A DNA stretch of 64,000 bases from Actinernus sp. WN-2022 (GCA_030867875.1 JAOWCC010000791.1:1-64000); one strand, 5' to 3'; shown: positions 10,701 through 19,359, counted from the stretch's first letter. A program made the numbers and translations. The notes: generated by a model not told the origin, from the letters alone.

Positions 10701-13208
10701 GGTCGTCGACCTCTCTAAGCGAACGACCTGACGTACCGTCTGAAAATCAGGCTAGACTTTTTTGTACCTTGCAATAAATAAATAATAAATAAATAAATAA
10801 TAAATAATACTTGCAAATCAGCCATTTCCAAGGAGCGATTATGCAAATGTTCGTCTAAAATAAAAATATATATTCTGTCATGCAGAATATACTTCAATCC
10901 TGCTGTTAACTTTCTAGCAATTATCTGCCATTGTCGCTATTAAATGTGCGGTTGGAATGTCATTGGAATGAGGTTTCCCAAACTTTATTCCTCGGGTTCA
11001 CACAATAACTTGATAATTCTCCCAAAGGGTAAGAGAGGATCTGGGTCGAGTGCATTATTGGTGTCACGAGTCTTGTGTTCACCAATAAAGCACAGTTTGA
11101 ATATTAATTTGAATTTTAGTTTGAATATTAATTTGCTATAGAACGTGGAGAACCATGTTAATAAATAAGTTAAGAATAAACAATTATTGCAATTGGATGA
11201 TGCCGATCGACTGACGTTAAAATATTTACAAAGAAAAAACTTAAATCACTACCTTGTAAGAAGCACGAGAAAACATTCGTTGAAATAGGTGCGGTATTAA
11301 TATCTTAAGACATACCAATTGTTCTAAAAACATCAAACAATTAAAATTGACGATTTTTCCCTCAGAACAATAATGTCCACACCATCCAAGATGTGGTGAC
11401 AGTGAAGTCACTGAAGAAACCAGTTGTTCCTCCTCTCTACCTGGGTCTGGATACGAACCACTATATTCTACTCCAGGTAACTTCTATACAAATGTCCTGT
11501 AATGAGCGGTGCGTTGTAACATTTTAATCCTCTTCTATACCTGGGCCTGTATACCAATCATTATATTCTACTCCAGGTAACCTCTATACAAATGTCCTGT
11601 AATGAGCCGTGCGTTGTAACATTTTAATCCTCCTTTATACCTGGGCCTGCATACCAATCATTATATTCTACTCCAGGTAATTTCTATACAAATGTCCTGT
11701 TATGAGCCATCCGTTGTAACATGTTGACGTTTTTAAACCTTTCATAATGCTATAGCAATCAAAGCCGTAAGTTGTTTTTATCCCGTACCAATGTAAGCAG
11801 TATGAGAGGCACCGAATTAGCCCTTTTTTTTGCGGTGTTATGTTAATTTTTGCGGTGTTACGTTATTTTTTGGTGAGCCCTCATTAATTCAATGACGTCA
11901 CGGTTCTATTGTCTTGGACTCATGAATAAAGTGCGGCGCTCGTGAATAAAGTGGTGGGCTCATGAATAAAGTGGTGCGCTCATGAATAAAGTGTGGCGCT
12001 CTCATGAATAAAATGGTGGTGAATAAATTATCTTTTCTCTGGGGCTCATGAATAAAGTGTGGTGGAATCTGATGACGGCATAGAAGGCGTGGGATTTCAA
12101 TTTCAGCTGCACAGCATAACCCCTACAGAACTCCTAAAATGTCTTTATTATTTTCCTTACAGCTATTACCTTCGCTATCACTCGTAACGTAATTCTGAGA
12201 TCAGAATATTTATAAACCTTTAAGGTAAACCACAATGACTCATTAGAGCAACTTTGCTATTGTCCTTAGGGATTAACGATAACTGAAGGGCCATCAGTAC
12301 AGTTTGATAGAAACAATAGCCCTATTGTTTTGAGGAAAACTCTTGAGATGTAAATTCTTCTCTAAAACTGAACTATAATTACCATACGAATATATACAAA
12401 CCACCAGATAAATTAAACAAAGTTTATTCAATTTCAAAAACACCTATTGACAGTTTGTTTTCCTTAGTCTCGCAGAATTGATAACTTTCTTATTTCTCAG
12501 TTCTTGGGTTGATATAATGTACCGTGTTACAAGATTACACTGATTTATATTTCATTGATGTTTTTCTTGTTGACAAATGTTACAGACAGTTGTGTTTTTA
12601 CCGAGGAGAGGAAAATTAATGACCTAGGTAGTCTAGTCTAGTCTAAAAACTAGACTTCAGCAATCGTTTTCTAGTCTAGTCTAGAAATTGTTAACCTAGG
12701 TAGTGTAGTCTAAAAACTCTACTTTAGCGTTCAGGGTTTCGGGCGTTCAGGGCTTGTGGGCATCGGGTGTTGTGAGTGCTGTGAGTTTCTAGACTAGATA
12801 CTTTATAGTCTAGAACGACTAGAGTAGAAAATAATACAATTTCTAGACTAGATTAGAAAATGATAGCTAAAGTAGAGTTTTTAGACTACACTACCTAGGT
12901 TAACAGGTTTCACGATGAATTCAACGTTCCATTCCCACCAAATGGGACCCAGAGATTGTGACAAGTTGTTTTCAAGTTGGAATAAAAGGCGAACATGAAT
13001 GGAAAGAGGTAGTGTGTTTGAAAAAGAAACTTCGCTGGACGTTTCTTGTGGAAAAATTAATATGTGACGCCTCCTTTAAAACAGGAACCGTTTGAGAATG
13101 AAACGAGAGATAATGTAGAATGACCTGGATTTGTGTTTTACGCATCTTTATTCTATTCTCATCGACTCTAATAACATTTTATTTCCACAGAGATTAGGAG
13201 TGGGTTAG
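1590..13208 (+). CDS. Repeat-OTU protein, copy A (seven-exon model)
   Basis: Predicted OTU-family cysteine protease (ubiquitin-cleaving in characterised members) with long N-terminal repeats. Exons: 1,590-1,779; 2,768-3,321; 4,205-4,620; 4,994-5,161; 6,312-6,479; 11,366-11,476; 13,191-13,208. Phases agree at every junction (2, 1, 0, 0, 0, 0), giving 540 visible codons ending in TAG. The N-terminus lies outside the model. Residue order: about 63 residues with a hydrophobic stretch; about 185 residues of 55-60 residue repeats; 138 residues made of three 46-residue basic repeats; a 154-residue OTU domain with GDGNCFYSA (catalytic Asp and Cys) and NHY (catalytic His). The domain content is clear. 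The two 5' exon borders and the choice of donor at 3,321 are inference. Introns carry duplications and MITEs; the 4.9 kb intron 6,480-11,365 is the largest. Confidence 0.65.
1780..2767. other. Intron of copy A with poly-C and poly-G runs
   Basis: No recognisable coding sequence. A run of C at about 2,577-2,588 and a run of G at about 2,646-2,658 bracket a 60-bp segment. The reading LCIVLLIIIINI just upstream of 2,768 is open from 2,724 and hydrophobic, so an alternative acceptor at 2,723 is possible. Confidence 0.4.
2768..3321 (+). CDS. Copy A exon: 55-60 residue repeats
   Basis: Acceptor AACACAG at 2,761-2,767, phase 2 entry; proposed donor GTAAGC at 3,322, phase 1 exit. It encodes about 3.3 repeats with the theme GEQSEAFHTQTTLEK, then SDGNPSISRLPLDDT, then KDRKSRVRACSIEAVGP. 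Hydrophilic and low in aromatic residues; no fold recognised. Every repeat has the DNA motif GGGTGAGC at the GPxGEQ position, which is donor-like; in the last unit it reads GGGTAAGC, a better donor match, and splicing there is in phase with the 4,205 exon. If not spliced, the frame runs into the 101-bp satellite and stops at 3,398. The same repeat exon recurs at 25,629 and 28,850. Confidence 0.6.
3357..3920 (+). repeat. 101-bp tandem satellite, about 5.6 copies
   Basis: GGCTC landmarks fall at 3,361, 3,462, 3,563, 3,664, 3,765 and 3,866, exactly 101 bp apart. Units are over 95% alike, each with TCATGAGAAGTTCGCTGTTT and a GATCGCAATTGAAAAAAAGA tract. The array directly abuts the repeat exon and has replaced the 3' end seen in the copy B version of that exon. 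Confidence 0.95.
4205..4620 (+). CDS. Copy A exon: three 46-residue basic repeats
   Basis: Acceptor TTGGTTTAG at 4,196-4,204, donor GTAAGT at 4,621; enters in phase 1, leaves in phase 0. Open throughout. Three 138-bp direct repeats (landmark ATG at 4,294, 4,432 and 4,570) encode AAKASRQVHLPKIKDSK, IHVTTTEPGMLTRMSYSDV and VKCKTHTAHS in order. Lysine-rich, one cysteine per repeat; no known fold recognised. Copy B has a single divergent unit at 27,967 with the same splice borders, so repeat number has grown in A or shrunk in B. Confidence 0.75.
4621..4993 (+). other. Intron with G-rich run
   Basis: Holds a G-rich tract at 4,690-4,748 including a long run of G. Sequence beyond 4,850 (CTACAGGCTCTCATTGTTTT onward) is shared with the copy B intron at 28,275-28,340. 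Confidence 0.7.
4994..5161 (+). CDS. Copy A OTU exon 1 (catalytic Asp/Cys)
   Basis: Acceptor TCAACTAG at 4,986-4,993, donor GTAAGT at 5,162; 56 codons, phase 0 to 0. Contains NPAGDGNCFYSAVG, the OTU family signature in which the Asp and Cys of DGNC are catalytic, followed by FDSMKIRDMVSSYLRLNPYN, the usual helix after the active-site cysteine. Nearly identical to the exon at 28,347 after its first 18 codons. Confidence 0.88.
5162..5943 (+). other. Intron part without gene
   Basis: The first 80 bp match the copy B intron (28,514-28,575), then similarity stops. Segments near 5,290 and 5,590 share the words CCATACTTTCCATG. No supported coding sequence. Confidence 0.5.
5944..6362 (+). repeat. 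Tandem duplication of about 210 bp carrying part of OTU exon 2
   Basis: Two adjacent near-identical segments, 5,944-6,153 and 6,154-6,362, each starting TTGGACACACACAGACTC and ending inside the exon sequence GACGAGGGGAACTC. The second copy keeps the working acceptor (ATTCCAGGTAGAAGG). The first has changed to ATTCCAAATAAAAGG, losing the AG. Confidence 0.93.
6103..6153 (+). pseudogene. Decoy 5' piece of OTU exon 2 without acceptor
   Basis: Reads GAGAGCCGCTAAGTTTATTC and onward like the true exon at 6,318, but the AG acceptor is gone and the piece ends after 51 bp at the duplication junction. It should be skipped by splicing. Confidence 0.8.
6312..6479 (+). CDS. Copy A OTU exon 2
   Basis: Acceptor AAATTCCAG, donor GTAAAA; 56 codons, phase 0 to 0. 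Encodes GEPLSLFLTGDEGNSWNEYL, then WADHIAIQATANVLTRDLII. The W-x-D-H-I-A-I-Q-A-x-A pattern is the conserved middle of OTU domains. No equivalent exon is found in copy B. Confidence 0.85.
6558..6975 (+). repeat. 46-72 bp repeat array with CCAAT-type motif, block 1
   Basis: Seven copies of a unit with the core ACGGGAGCATCCTAAGAACG, then CGCGATTTCATTGGCTGCTC (cores at about 6,570, 6,640, 6,687, 6,733, 6,805, 6,853 and 6,901). Some units carry a TGATTGTCTTTTATAATATA tail. Each core contains ATTGG, a CCAAT box on the minus strand. Block 2 is at 7,612-7,800. Confidence 0.9.
7612..7800 (+). repeat. 70-bp repeat array, block 2
   Basis: Three more units of the array at 6,558-6,975, in the same orientation, cores at 7,612, 7,682 and 7,752. 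The 640 bp between the blocks hold no supported gene. Confidence 0.9.
7820..8120 (-). repeat. Dispersed repeat, minus-strand copy
   Basis: Its reverse complement matches 10,820-11,100 and 33,170-33,460: the words GAGCGATTAT, ATATATATTCTGTCA-like, CAATCCTGCTGTTAACTTTCTAG-like and GAGAGGATCTGGGTCGAGTGC-like occur in the same order. Non-coding dispersed element of unknown class. Confidence 0.65.
8237..8300 (-). mobile_element. Fragment of a SINE body
   Basis: Shares TTATCCGAGAAGACGTGAAG and GTCTAACC in order with 46,958-47,010 and, inverted, with 26,705-26,765, where the sequence lies next to a tRNA-like head. Only the body is kept here. Confidence 0.5.
8560..8765. repeat. Triple direct repeat closed by an inverted copy
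   Basis: CAGGCACGCGCTGACTGTAC followed by GATGAACGACA occurs near 8,572, 8,626 and 8,681, and an inverted version (TCATCGTACAATCAGC) near 8,733-8,765. Non-coding; may be the end of a fold-back element. Confidence 0.75.
8909..9353. mobile_element. TA-flanked MITE
   Basis: The left end TACAGTAAAAACCCGCGTAT with AAGAAC (8,909-8,934) is exactly inverted at the right end (9,328-9,353). Terminal TA on both sides suggests a TA target duplication (mariner-like). Subterminal AAGAACA-type words repeat inside. 445 bp, no ORF. Confidence 0.88.
9535..9640 (-). mobile_element. Short LINE ORF1 remnant
   Basis: Its reverse complement corresponds to the N-terminal side of the SGNH-like reading frame at 31,744-32,130 (WASNCCKEL-type reading). 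It marks one edge of the segmental duplication. Confidence 0.55.
10192..10357. mobile_element. Fold-back MITE
   Basis: The left arm GAGGTAATCGGCTAACGCTG and its continuation through CAATTCAGATCAT are inverted at the right end (GATCTGAATTGGGTGGCACC onward) with one or two mismatches. Absent from the duplicate at 32,940-33,000, so it inserted after the duplication or was lost there. Confidence 0.85.
10678..10753. repeat. Conserved hairpin
   Basis: AGCCTGATTTTCAGACGGTA is inverted at 10,734-10,753 (TACCGTCTGAAAATCAGGCT). The same hairpin is present at 33,092-33,144 in the duplicate with a shorter loop. Confidence 0.8.
11366..11476 (+). CDS. Copy A OTU exon 3 (catalytic His)
   Basis: Acceptor TTTTTCCCTCAG, donor GTAACT; 37 codons, phase 0 to 0. 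Reads NNNVHTIQDVVTVKSLKK and ends LGLDTNHYILLQ. The NHY histidine is the third catalytic residue expected near the C-terminus of OTU domains. The second half of this exon and its donor are tandemly repeated downstream. Confidence 0.85.
11438..11737 (+). repeat. 100-bp tandem repeat of exon tail plus donor (three units)
   Basis: TACCTGGG landmarks at 11,438, 11,538 and 11,638. Each unit has the TATATTCTACTCCAGGTAAC segment (end of the catalytic-His exon and its 5' splice site) followed by about 60 bp of intron. Units 2 and 3 have CCAATCATTAT where the true exon has CGAACCACTAT. The same array is at 33,774-34,120. Confidence 0.93.
11920..12065 (+). repeat. Minisatellite, GCTCATGAATAAAGTG unit
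   Basis: Six or seven copies of a roughly 20-bp unit CTCATGAATAAAGTGGTG with small length changes. Each contains AATAAA. Non-coding. Confidence 0.85.
12690..12904. mobile_element. Fold-back element with 39-bp perfect arms
   Basis: The left arm 12,690-12,728 begins GTTAACCTAGGTAGTGTAGT; the right arm 12,866-12,904 is its exact reverse complement. Further CTAGTCTAGA-type palindromes lie inside and immediately left (12,620-12,690), suggesting a nested or partly duplicated copy. Confidence 0.9.
13191..13208 (+). CDS. Copy A terminal coding exon
   Basis: Acceptor ATTTTATTTCCACAG, then AGA TTA GGA GTG GGT TAG: after NHYILLQ the protein ends RLGVG. Copy B keeps the same acceptor and stop at 34,214-34,231 (RLGMG), and this conservation is the main evidence that the tiny exon is real. 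The 3' UTR would follow. Confidence 0.6.
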   Translation, partial: RLGVG

Positions 13209-13443
13209 AAGTCGTACATCGTTGCGTTCTCGTGATAGTCAGGGTGCCACTACTTTGTATACTGATCACACACTCGTTCTTTTTCTTAATGGAAGCTCGC
13301 TGGAACAAAAGTTGTTAGTATTTGTACAGTAACACTTGTCTCGTTGGATCAGTTACATTGCTGGCTTTTTGCATGGTTCACTCTGTAAGGCACCTCGGAT
13401 CAAAGCTCTCAACCTAATACTTGTAATTATACGTTTACTGTGA

Positions 13444-13449
13444 AATAAA
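13444..13449 (+). terminator. Candidate polyadenylation signal of copy A
   Basis: AATAAA about 235 bp after the proposed stop codon, followed within 30 bp by a GT-rich stretch (TCTTTGGTTTGT). Position is sensible; motif alone is weak evidence. Confidence 0.4.
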
Positions 13450-13619
13450 TGAAAAACAAACTCTTTGGTTTGTCAACTGATTAAATTTAGATCAGTAGAA
13501 TAGATATTTAGCTATGCTCACATCATACTATCCTAATCTGATAGCTGACAGAACATGGCAAGATTATAGGAGGTGCTGTGCAGTTCCTGGAAATACCATT
13601 CCGTTAAAGTGCCTATTTT

Positions 13620-13745
13620 CCAGTCTTTCTATGGTTTTTCCATTCGGTTTCCCATGTTTTTTTCCATGGGTTTTGCCATGGTTTTTCTATGGTTTATCCA
13701 TGGTTCAACCATGGCGTTTTCTATGGGGTTATCTATGGATTTCTA
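13620..13745 (+). repeat. Degenerate CCATGG/CTATGG repeat
   Basis: About ten copies of a 10-12 bp unit such as TTTTCCATGGG or TTTCTATGG. It gives long open frames in three phases of phenylalanine, tryptophan and glycine, which are not believable proteins. Confidence 0.75.
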
Positions 13746-13919
13746 TATTATGGATATTGGTTGGGTTTTCAGTGTCATCAGTCTACGGAGTTTTCCTATA
13801 AAATCAGTATTCAAAGTCAGTTTCAGTATTCAAAGTCAGTTTCAGTTTTCTTTATTTTCCACTCTATGTACTACACGGATAATTACAAGTTAAAGAGTAT
13901 GATAGACATTTAGAGGAGG

Positions 13920-14567
13920 ATACACAAAAGGCAGTATTAAATATATATTGTAGTAACAGGGGGAGAGTGTGCAGTGGTTAAAGGAGCCGAAGCTTTCGAG
14001 TTAACCACTGCAGTCATATTCTTTAGTGTAACGTTAGCTTTACTAGTTAATCCAGTCACATTATGCAATAGCTACATGTATACTGGTCAGTTTAGAGATG
14101 CATGCCATAAAACCCCAAATATAGACGTCCCACCCTGCAGATAACACCTAGCTACAGATAATATTGTACGTAATATATACAACCCTGTCAGCCGTGTTTT
14201 ATCACATCCAAAGACTGAGAACTGAACTTGAAAAACGACGCTTGAATACACAAAAGGCAGTATTAAATATATATTGTAGTAACAGGGGGAGAGTGTGCAG
14301 TGGTTAAAGGAGCCGAAGCTTTCGAGTTAACCACTGCAGTCATATTCTTTAGTGTAACGTTAGCTTTACTAGTTAATCCAGTCACATTATGCAATAGCTA
14401 CATGTATACTGGTCAGTTTAGAGATGCATGCCATAAAACCCCAAATATAGACGTCCCACCCTGCAGATAACACCTAGCTACAGATAATATTGTACGTAAT
14501 ATATACAACCCTGTCAGCCGTGTTTTATCACATCCAAAGACTGAGAACTGAACTTGAAAAACGACGC
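13920..14567 (+). repeat. Two adjacent copies of a 326-bp segment
   Basis: TACACAAAAGGCAGTATTAA starts at 13,921 and 14,247, and the following 320 bp appear identical. Each copy contains an internal palindrome around GCAGTGGTTAA ... TTAACCACTGC. The near-perfect identity suggests a recent tandem duplication or an assembly duplication. Confidence 0.93.
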
Positions 14568-14632
14568 GAAGCGGAGTTTTTTAAACTCAGTTCTAGGTGT
14601 TTGGATATGTGATAAAACACGGCTCCCGACAG
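14508..14632. repeat. Fold-back at the end of the second 326-bp copy
   Basis: CCGTGTTTTATCACATCCAA (14,519-14,538) is inverted as TTGGATATGTGATAAAACAC around 14,601-14,620, with a tip at about 14,569 (AAACGACGCGAAGCGGAGTT). The first copy lacks the second arm, so the duplication took one arm only. Confidence 0.8.
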
Positions 14633-14977
14633 TGTTGTATAGAGCCGATTTCAATTGAGTGTCGGAAGTGTTTTGGTTTTGCGTTTACTAAGCTCTCCTA
14701 TTGGCTGAGAAAGTAAACCAACCAATCAGAATCCAAAGTAAAACCAAATGCAAATTGGTTTTGCTTTTGCTTTGGTTTGTCATTGGCTCACAGGGAAGCC
14801 ATTTACGAGTTACTTGTGATTACTCGATCCTATGATTGGCTGGCTGTGGGTAGTTTGCGATTGGTTTTACTACACTCAACTGAAAACCGCTCTGTGGCTT
14901 CTGCAACGAATTTACCATTGAAGAGAAAACGGAGAAGAAAGTTTGTTTCATCGCATATCCAAACTCCTTCACGCTCA

Positions 14978-15225
14978 AGCCATGGAGGATGGAGTTGACA
15001 CTGCACTGACAACACTGATACAAACATGGATAGATTGTGATTATCATGCTAACTAGATACAAGCCATGGAGGCTGGAGTTGATCCTGCACTGATACAAAC
15101 CCTCTTTCTATGAATATATGGATATAGATCTTGATTATCATGCTAACTATAGATACAAGCCATGGAGGATGGAGTTGACCCTGCACTGACACAAACTCTC
15201 TTAGTCTATGAATATGGATAGATTG
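14978..15225 (+). repeat. About 90-bp tandem repeat, three units
   Basis: Units begin CAAGCCATGGAGGATGGAGT near 14,978, 15,060 and 15,157 and run through GATTATCATGCTAACTA. A diverged inverted relative lies at 36,535-36,620. Confidence 0.85.
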
Positions 15226-16050
15226 TTATTGTCATGGTACAAACCTCAAACTGAGCTTTCTCAACTCCTCAATGTCAAAGGCTTGGTTAACTTTCAAAAT
15301 GGCGGTCAAGAACTTCGAATAGGCAGTTTGCATAAATACATCAGTTGAATACAACTACCAGAATCCTTGGCGCTTATTCTTTTGTTGATCTAATTTGGAC
15401 CATGTCTTAGTATTCTCAGGAGTTTGAAAATCTGAATAAGAAAAAGAATTCGAAAAGAAATCTGGTACTTGTTTTCAACTGACGTCATAGTGGAAACTGG
15501 GGATTGGAGTATTCATGAATATCAATATCAGAATTCTCAATATCGTGATTATAAGATAAGCGGCTGCATCATCACATCTGGCATGACTAATCATCATGAC
15601 GTATTCTACGAAAAACATCATTTGAAATGAGTGATTAGGACAAACAGGAAATATTTCAGATTTCAGTTTATTCGCACATTTTCTAGTTAACATGGTAGTA
15701 GATAATTACAGGATAAATAAAAACATAACAATAGTAACATTTACATAACTGAGAAGAAACTATAATAAATTATTCTTGCGCAGTGATCAAAGTAGCAAGA
15801 ATCTTTCGTGTTGATCACTGCCTACGTCTACCATAGCTAGGAAAAAGAAAAAAAAGGTCAGTAACAGTTCTTGATATCAAATTTGTATTGAAAAACACTT
15901 TAGATGATATCAGTTACACAAATTCTTACCATATGACATTTCTTATAACGTTTAGGTACATGTAGACTATTACATTTGTATAAAAATACCATGCACATGA
16001 TAGCAATACCGATAAAGTTAAAAAAGTCAATTAAACGTGACATAATGCTG
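15226..16050. other. Stretch without recognisable gene
   Basis: Contains a small inverted pair TTGATCACTGC / GCAGTGATCAA near 15,790-15,825. No supported coding sequence. Confidence 0.45.
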
Positions 16051-16228
16051 AATAGCCCACTTTCGTTATATACTTTACTTGTCACGCACAAAGGTTTCAA
16101 TACGAGGCTCCAGGGTATAATGCTCAGTGATTCGTGAAAAGAGAAAATAATACATTTAATTTACCCTAGAGCCTCGTAATGAAACCTTTGTGCGTGACAA
16201 GTGAAGCATATATCGGAAGTGGGCTATT
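16051..16228. mobile_element. Fold-back MITE with about 66-bp arms
   Basis: AATAGCCCACTTTCGTTATA at the left pairs with ATATATCGGAAGTGGGCTAT-like sequence at the right, and GTCACGCACAAAGGTTTCAA pairs with its inverted copy (arms about 85-90% complementary). No ORF. Confidence 0.85.
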
Positions 16229-17731
16229 TTGACCCCAATGGCACCCGCCATAGAGATATTACCCTGGCATAGTGTTTGTTGGAAACAGAACTGATGATTA
16301 AGTAATGACCCAGCTAAGAACTGTAGTAGAATCCATTGTTCTGCGGCAATGAGTCTCCCTCGCATACGATTTTGCTTGAATATGCCTTAAGTGCTTTAGG
16401 AGGTGTCAACAGTCCAAATTACATCTCGAAAATAAAGTATCGTTTATGCTATTGGCTCTTTTTTCTGTGAAAACTCAGCGAAGCCACCATCCACCATCCA
16501 CCATTCAATTGCAAATTTGAGAACTTTCCCCACACACGATATTCTTCGAAATTAAACCATATCAGTTTAATCAAAAATAAATTCAAACTACAATAATTTC
16601 AACCAATGAAATTATGAGAAAGAATAATAGAAAATTAACACCTATTAACATTCCTTGCCGTAGAGCACTACAGTTCTTATCTGGAACATTACTTAAAGCA
16701 TTAGGGTGTGATCAGCGATAGACGTTTCAGTAACTCAGTGCTGTATCAAAATATACAGACACTGATGTTTTATTAATCAGTTCTGCATCAAACAAACGCA
16801 AAGTATGGACTGAATATCTAATCAGTTCTGTTTGTGGGTTGACAGTTATATTCATGTCACTCGAATGCTGCATTTGGATTGGTTAGCACCTTTAGGAATT
16901 ATTAATGAATTTCAAAAATAATTAGATTATATACAGAAGATTAAAAACAAACGAATGTATTTTATTAAAGTTGTTATTTTTTAAAGCTGATTGCTTGAAT
17001 AATTACTTTAAGTTATGTTTAACCAGTTGTGTTCTCAAGATGTACTGGAAAAAGCGAACCATTTAGACTTTGAAAAAGTATGTAAAAAGTATGTAAAATG
17101 TTTGTAAAATATAAGCATTTTACAGTCTTTGTAAAACGCTTGCAAGATATCTGTGAATGTACAAATTTACTGAGACATATATTGTTTTAGAAACATTTAT
17201 ACAGAAACTTGCACGAGAAAACCAACATCGCGGCCGAGTCGCGACGAGATGATGGAAATGATGGCGATAATTTTCCGTGGAATATATATACCGAGTCGGG
17301 CATGTGATTTTCCTTGAATCGCATAGTCCGATGAATTGCTTGTTGATTTAGTACTTTTGTTGATATTTTGCTACGTTATAAATAGCGTGCGTAGCCTATA
17401 GTTGTGATTCAACTCTGAATCCACCACTCCTCTCAGCCAATCAACGTCTGATTTCGCAAGCGCATTGGTGCGATTCAGCTTTGAACTAAATGTAGGGAAG
17501 TGTTCTACTCTGTATGTGTAAATTCGTATATTCCGGCAGACGTTTTGCACACACATGACATACCCTTCACAGAGTTCTTCAAAGTCTGTATTTAGTTCGA
17601 TTTACTAATTTTAGCTCTCGGGGGGGGGGGGGGGGGGGCAAATGGGGGATGCCAGTTCATGCATATAAACCAATAGCAACTCAGTATAGTCTAATGTTGT
17701 AAACAATGCCTTTCATGCTGTAATAAGAAAA
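16229..17731. other. Gene-poor stretch with dispersed repeat and poly-G
   Basis: Positions 16,290-16,380 share AATCCATTGTT and a GAGTCTCCCTC-like word with 55,415-55,500 (dispersed repeat). A run of G lies at about 17,620-17,638. A (CCACCATC) microsatellite lies near 16,484-16,504. No supported gene. Confidence 0.45.
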
Positions 17732-18059
17732 CTATAGACATTATTGGGAGCCCATAACCAGGAGCGTCCATATGTCCTATATAGTTGTCACAGCGTTTTT
17801 ACAAGTTGGGTTATTTTTAGATTATTTCCCCCGCCAATTAATGGTTGCACCGTGGCGGAACAAAAGATGCCTCATTAGCTACTTTTGTTATACTAAACAA
17901 CATGGCTGCTACGCTGTTGTGATTTGATTCCCTTAGGAATGATTGCAACTCAACAATAGCGGGAAACAGTTCTAAAAATAACCTAACTTGTGAAAACGCT
18001 GTGACATAGGCCTATTATGCAGGATGGACGCTCCTAGTTATGTGTTCCTGACATTATAG
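17732..18059. mobile_element. Fold-back MITE
   Basis: The left end CTATAGACATTATTGGGAGC, continuing CAGGAGCGTCCAT, is matched in inverted form at the right (ATGGACGCTCCTAGTTATGT, then CATTATAG). Inner arms GTCACAGCGTTTTTACAAGT pair with ACTTGTGAAAACGCTGTGAC. About 330 bp, no ORF. Confidence 0.85.
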
Positions 18060-18324
18060 ATACGGTAAAATTGCACAAGTAACTGGAAGCTGTAACCAGC
18101 ATCACACTTGCCCATGATGTAATATACAGAAGGATTATGTGACATGAGTAAGCCAGTGGTGTCATAAACAAGAAGCTTGTTTAAATGTTGCATAATGTAA
18201 GGACCACTATTACATGAACCTTCGATCCAGGGTATTATGCTTGTTGTTGGATGATGTAAGAAAAAGTGCTAGTAAGTTGGATCCAGGCTCTCCAACTGGG
18301 TGGGTTTGACGTCTGCTGATGATT

Positions 18325-18475
18325 CAAATCTATTCCTGGCACATAGGAATCCTCAAACTCTTGAATGCATTCTAAATGAACAATTAAAAAAACGTGAGCA
18401 ACTGGTTGAATGCCAATAAACTTGTCTAAACTGAAATTGATAAAACTAACTATATAATCTTTCTAACTTATGTTA
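18325..18475 (+). mobile_element. LINE reverse-transcriptase fragment
   Basis: Reads ADDSNLFLAHRNPQTLECIL then NEQLKK, and after a small shift NKLV and KTNYIIF. The ADD motif is the reverse-transcriptase active site and the rest follows the usual non-LTR order. Stop codons and shifts show it is dead. Confidence 0.75.
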
Positions 18476-18857
18476 TCTTAATGCCTCTATATATGCATAT
18501 ACGGTCGTCTCGGGAGTGTTATTCCTTGTGTGTGCGTATCCGTTGTTCCTCTACTGTTGAGAAATAAAAAAATAGTGGGCGGACGGGGGATGTATGTGGG
18601 GGGCGGCATTTGTCGGGATTGATCGTATACGATTATATATAATTAGTTATTTTATGAACCTCCTTGGATTAGCGAAAGCTATTTAGAAGTAAACAACCTA
18701 AGTCCTCCACAAAAGCGAATGTTCTATTCTATTTCATTATGCATAAACTCAAGTTTCATTAAACAAGAGTATTTCATGTGGTCTTTCCAATTAAGACGTG
18801 CCAGAGTACAGTATGAAATGCTCTCTCTTTTCCTTCCAAAACGTTTACACTGATTTC

Positions 18858-19329
18858 CCCAACCTCGTTCCCAGGGGTCTTTACGCGCCTAATCCAAGAT
18901 AGCGTCGAAAAGTACCCTTGGTACAGGCTGGTGGGATTCGGCTGCTGATTGGCCAGACATCTCGCGCGCCTGATTTGAGAATTTCGAATAGCGCGCGCAT
19001 TTTTGTTTTGAAAAATAAACTGGTGATGTCGTCTTTCGCATTGCGCGTTCAAAATTCGTCGAAAACAACTACAAATTCATCGGAACTTAGCGTTTTTGCC
19101 TTTTTAATACTCACTTCGCAACTGGGTGCAAGTAGAATAATGTACGGTTGGAATTCATTGGGATCAAACTTCAACCGCTAACCGTTCTTCGGCGATGATG
19201 AATCCAAGATGGCGGATGTTCTTCAAAATATTGGGCATATTTCTGGGTCACATGACCAGCCTGTACCAGGCGTACTTTCGACGCCACCTTTGATTAGGCG
19301 CGTAAAGACTCCTGGGAACGAGGTTGTGG
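18858..19329. mobile_element. MITE with about 70-bp imperfect terminal inverted repeats
   Basis: The left end CCAACCTCGTTCCCAGGGGT then TTTACGCGCCTAATC is inverted at the right (GATTAGGCGCGTAAAGACTC then CTGGGAACGAGGTTG). Relatives: a nested fold-back at 23,150-23,250, a solo end at 23,260-23,300, and a fragment near 25,200-25,230. Confidence 0.88.
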
Positions 19330-19359
19330 TTTCCCTTCATTCTTTGTTTTCTTAATGAA

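Larger units (their letters stand above)
9530..11737 (+). repeat. Segmental duplication, copy A side
   Basis: Matches 32,020-34,110 in the same order and orientation: LINE remnant, TTTGGCCGGCTTAACTCATA, the 10,678 hairpin, the 10,820 dispersed repeat, OTU exon 3 and the 100-bp repeat tail. Differences are mainly insertions: a fold-back plus about 400 bp here at 10,180-10,580, and a 404-bp palindrome in the other copy. Confidence 0.88.

Noticed and set aside
13514..13913. Open frames in three phases rich in Phe, Trp and Gly
   Set aside because: They come from the degenerate CCATGG/CTATGG repeat; no start, splice or domain support.
14777..14998. 73-codon open frame near a TTGGTTTTGC repeat
   Set aside because: No splice sites, domain or repeat-family support; it overlaps an inverted frame in the tandem repeat.
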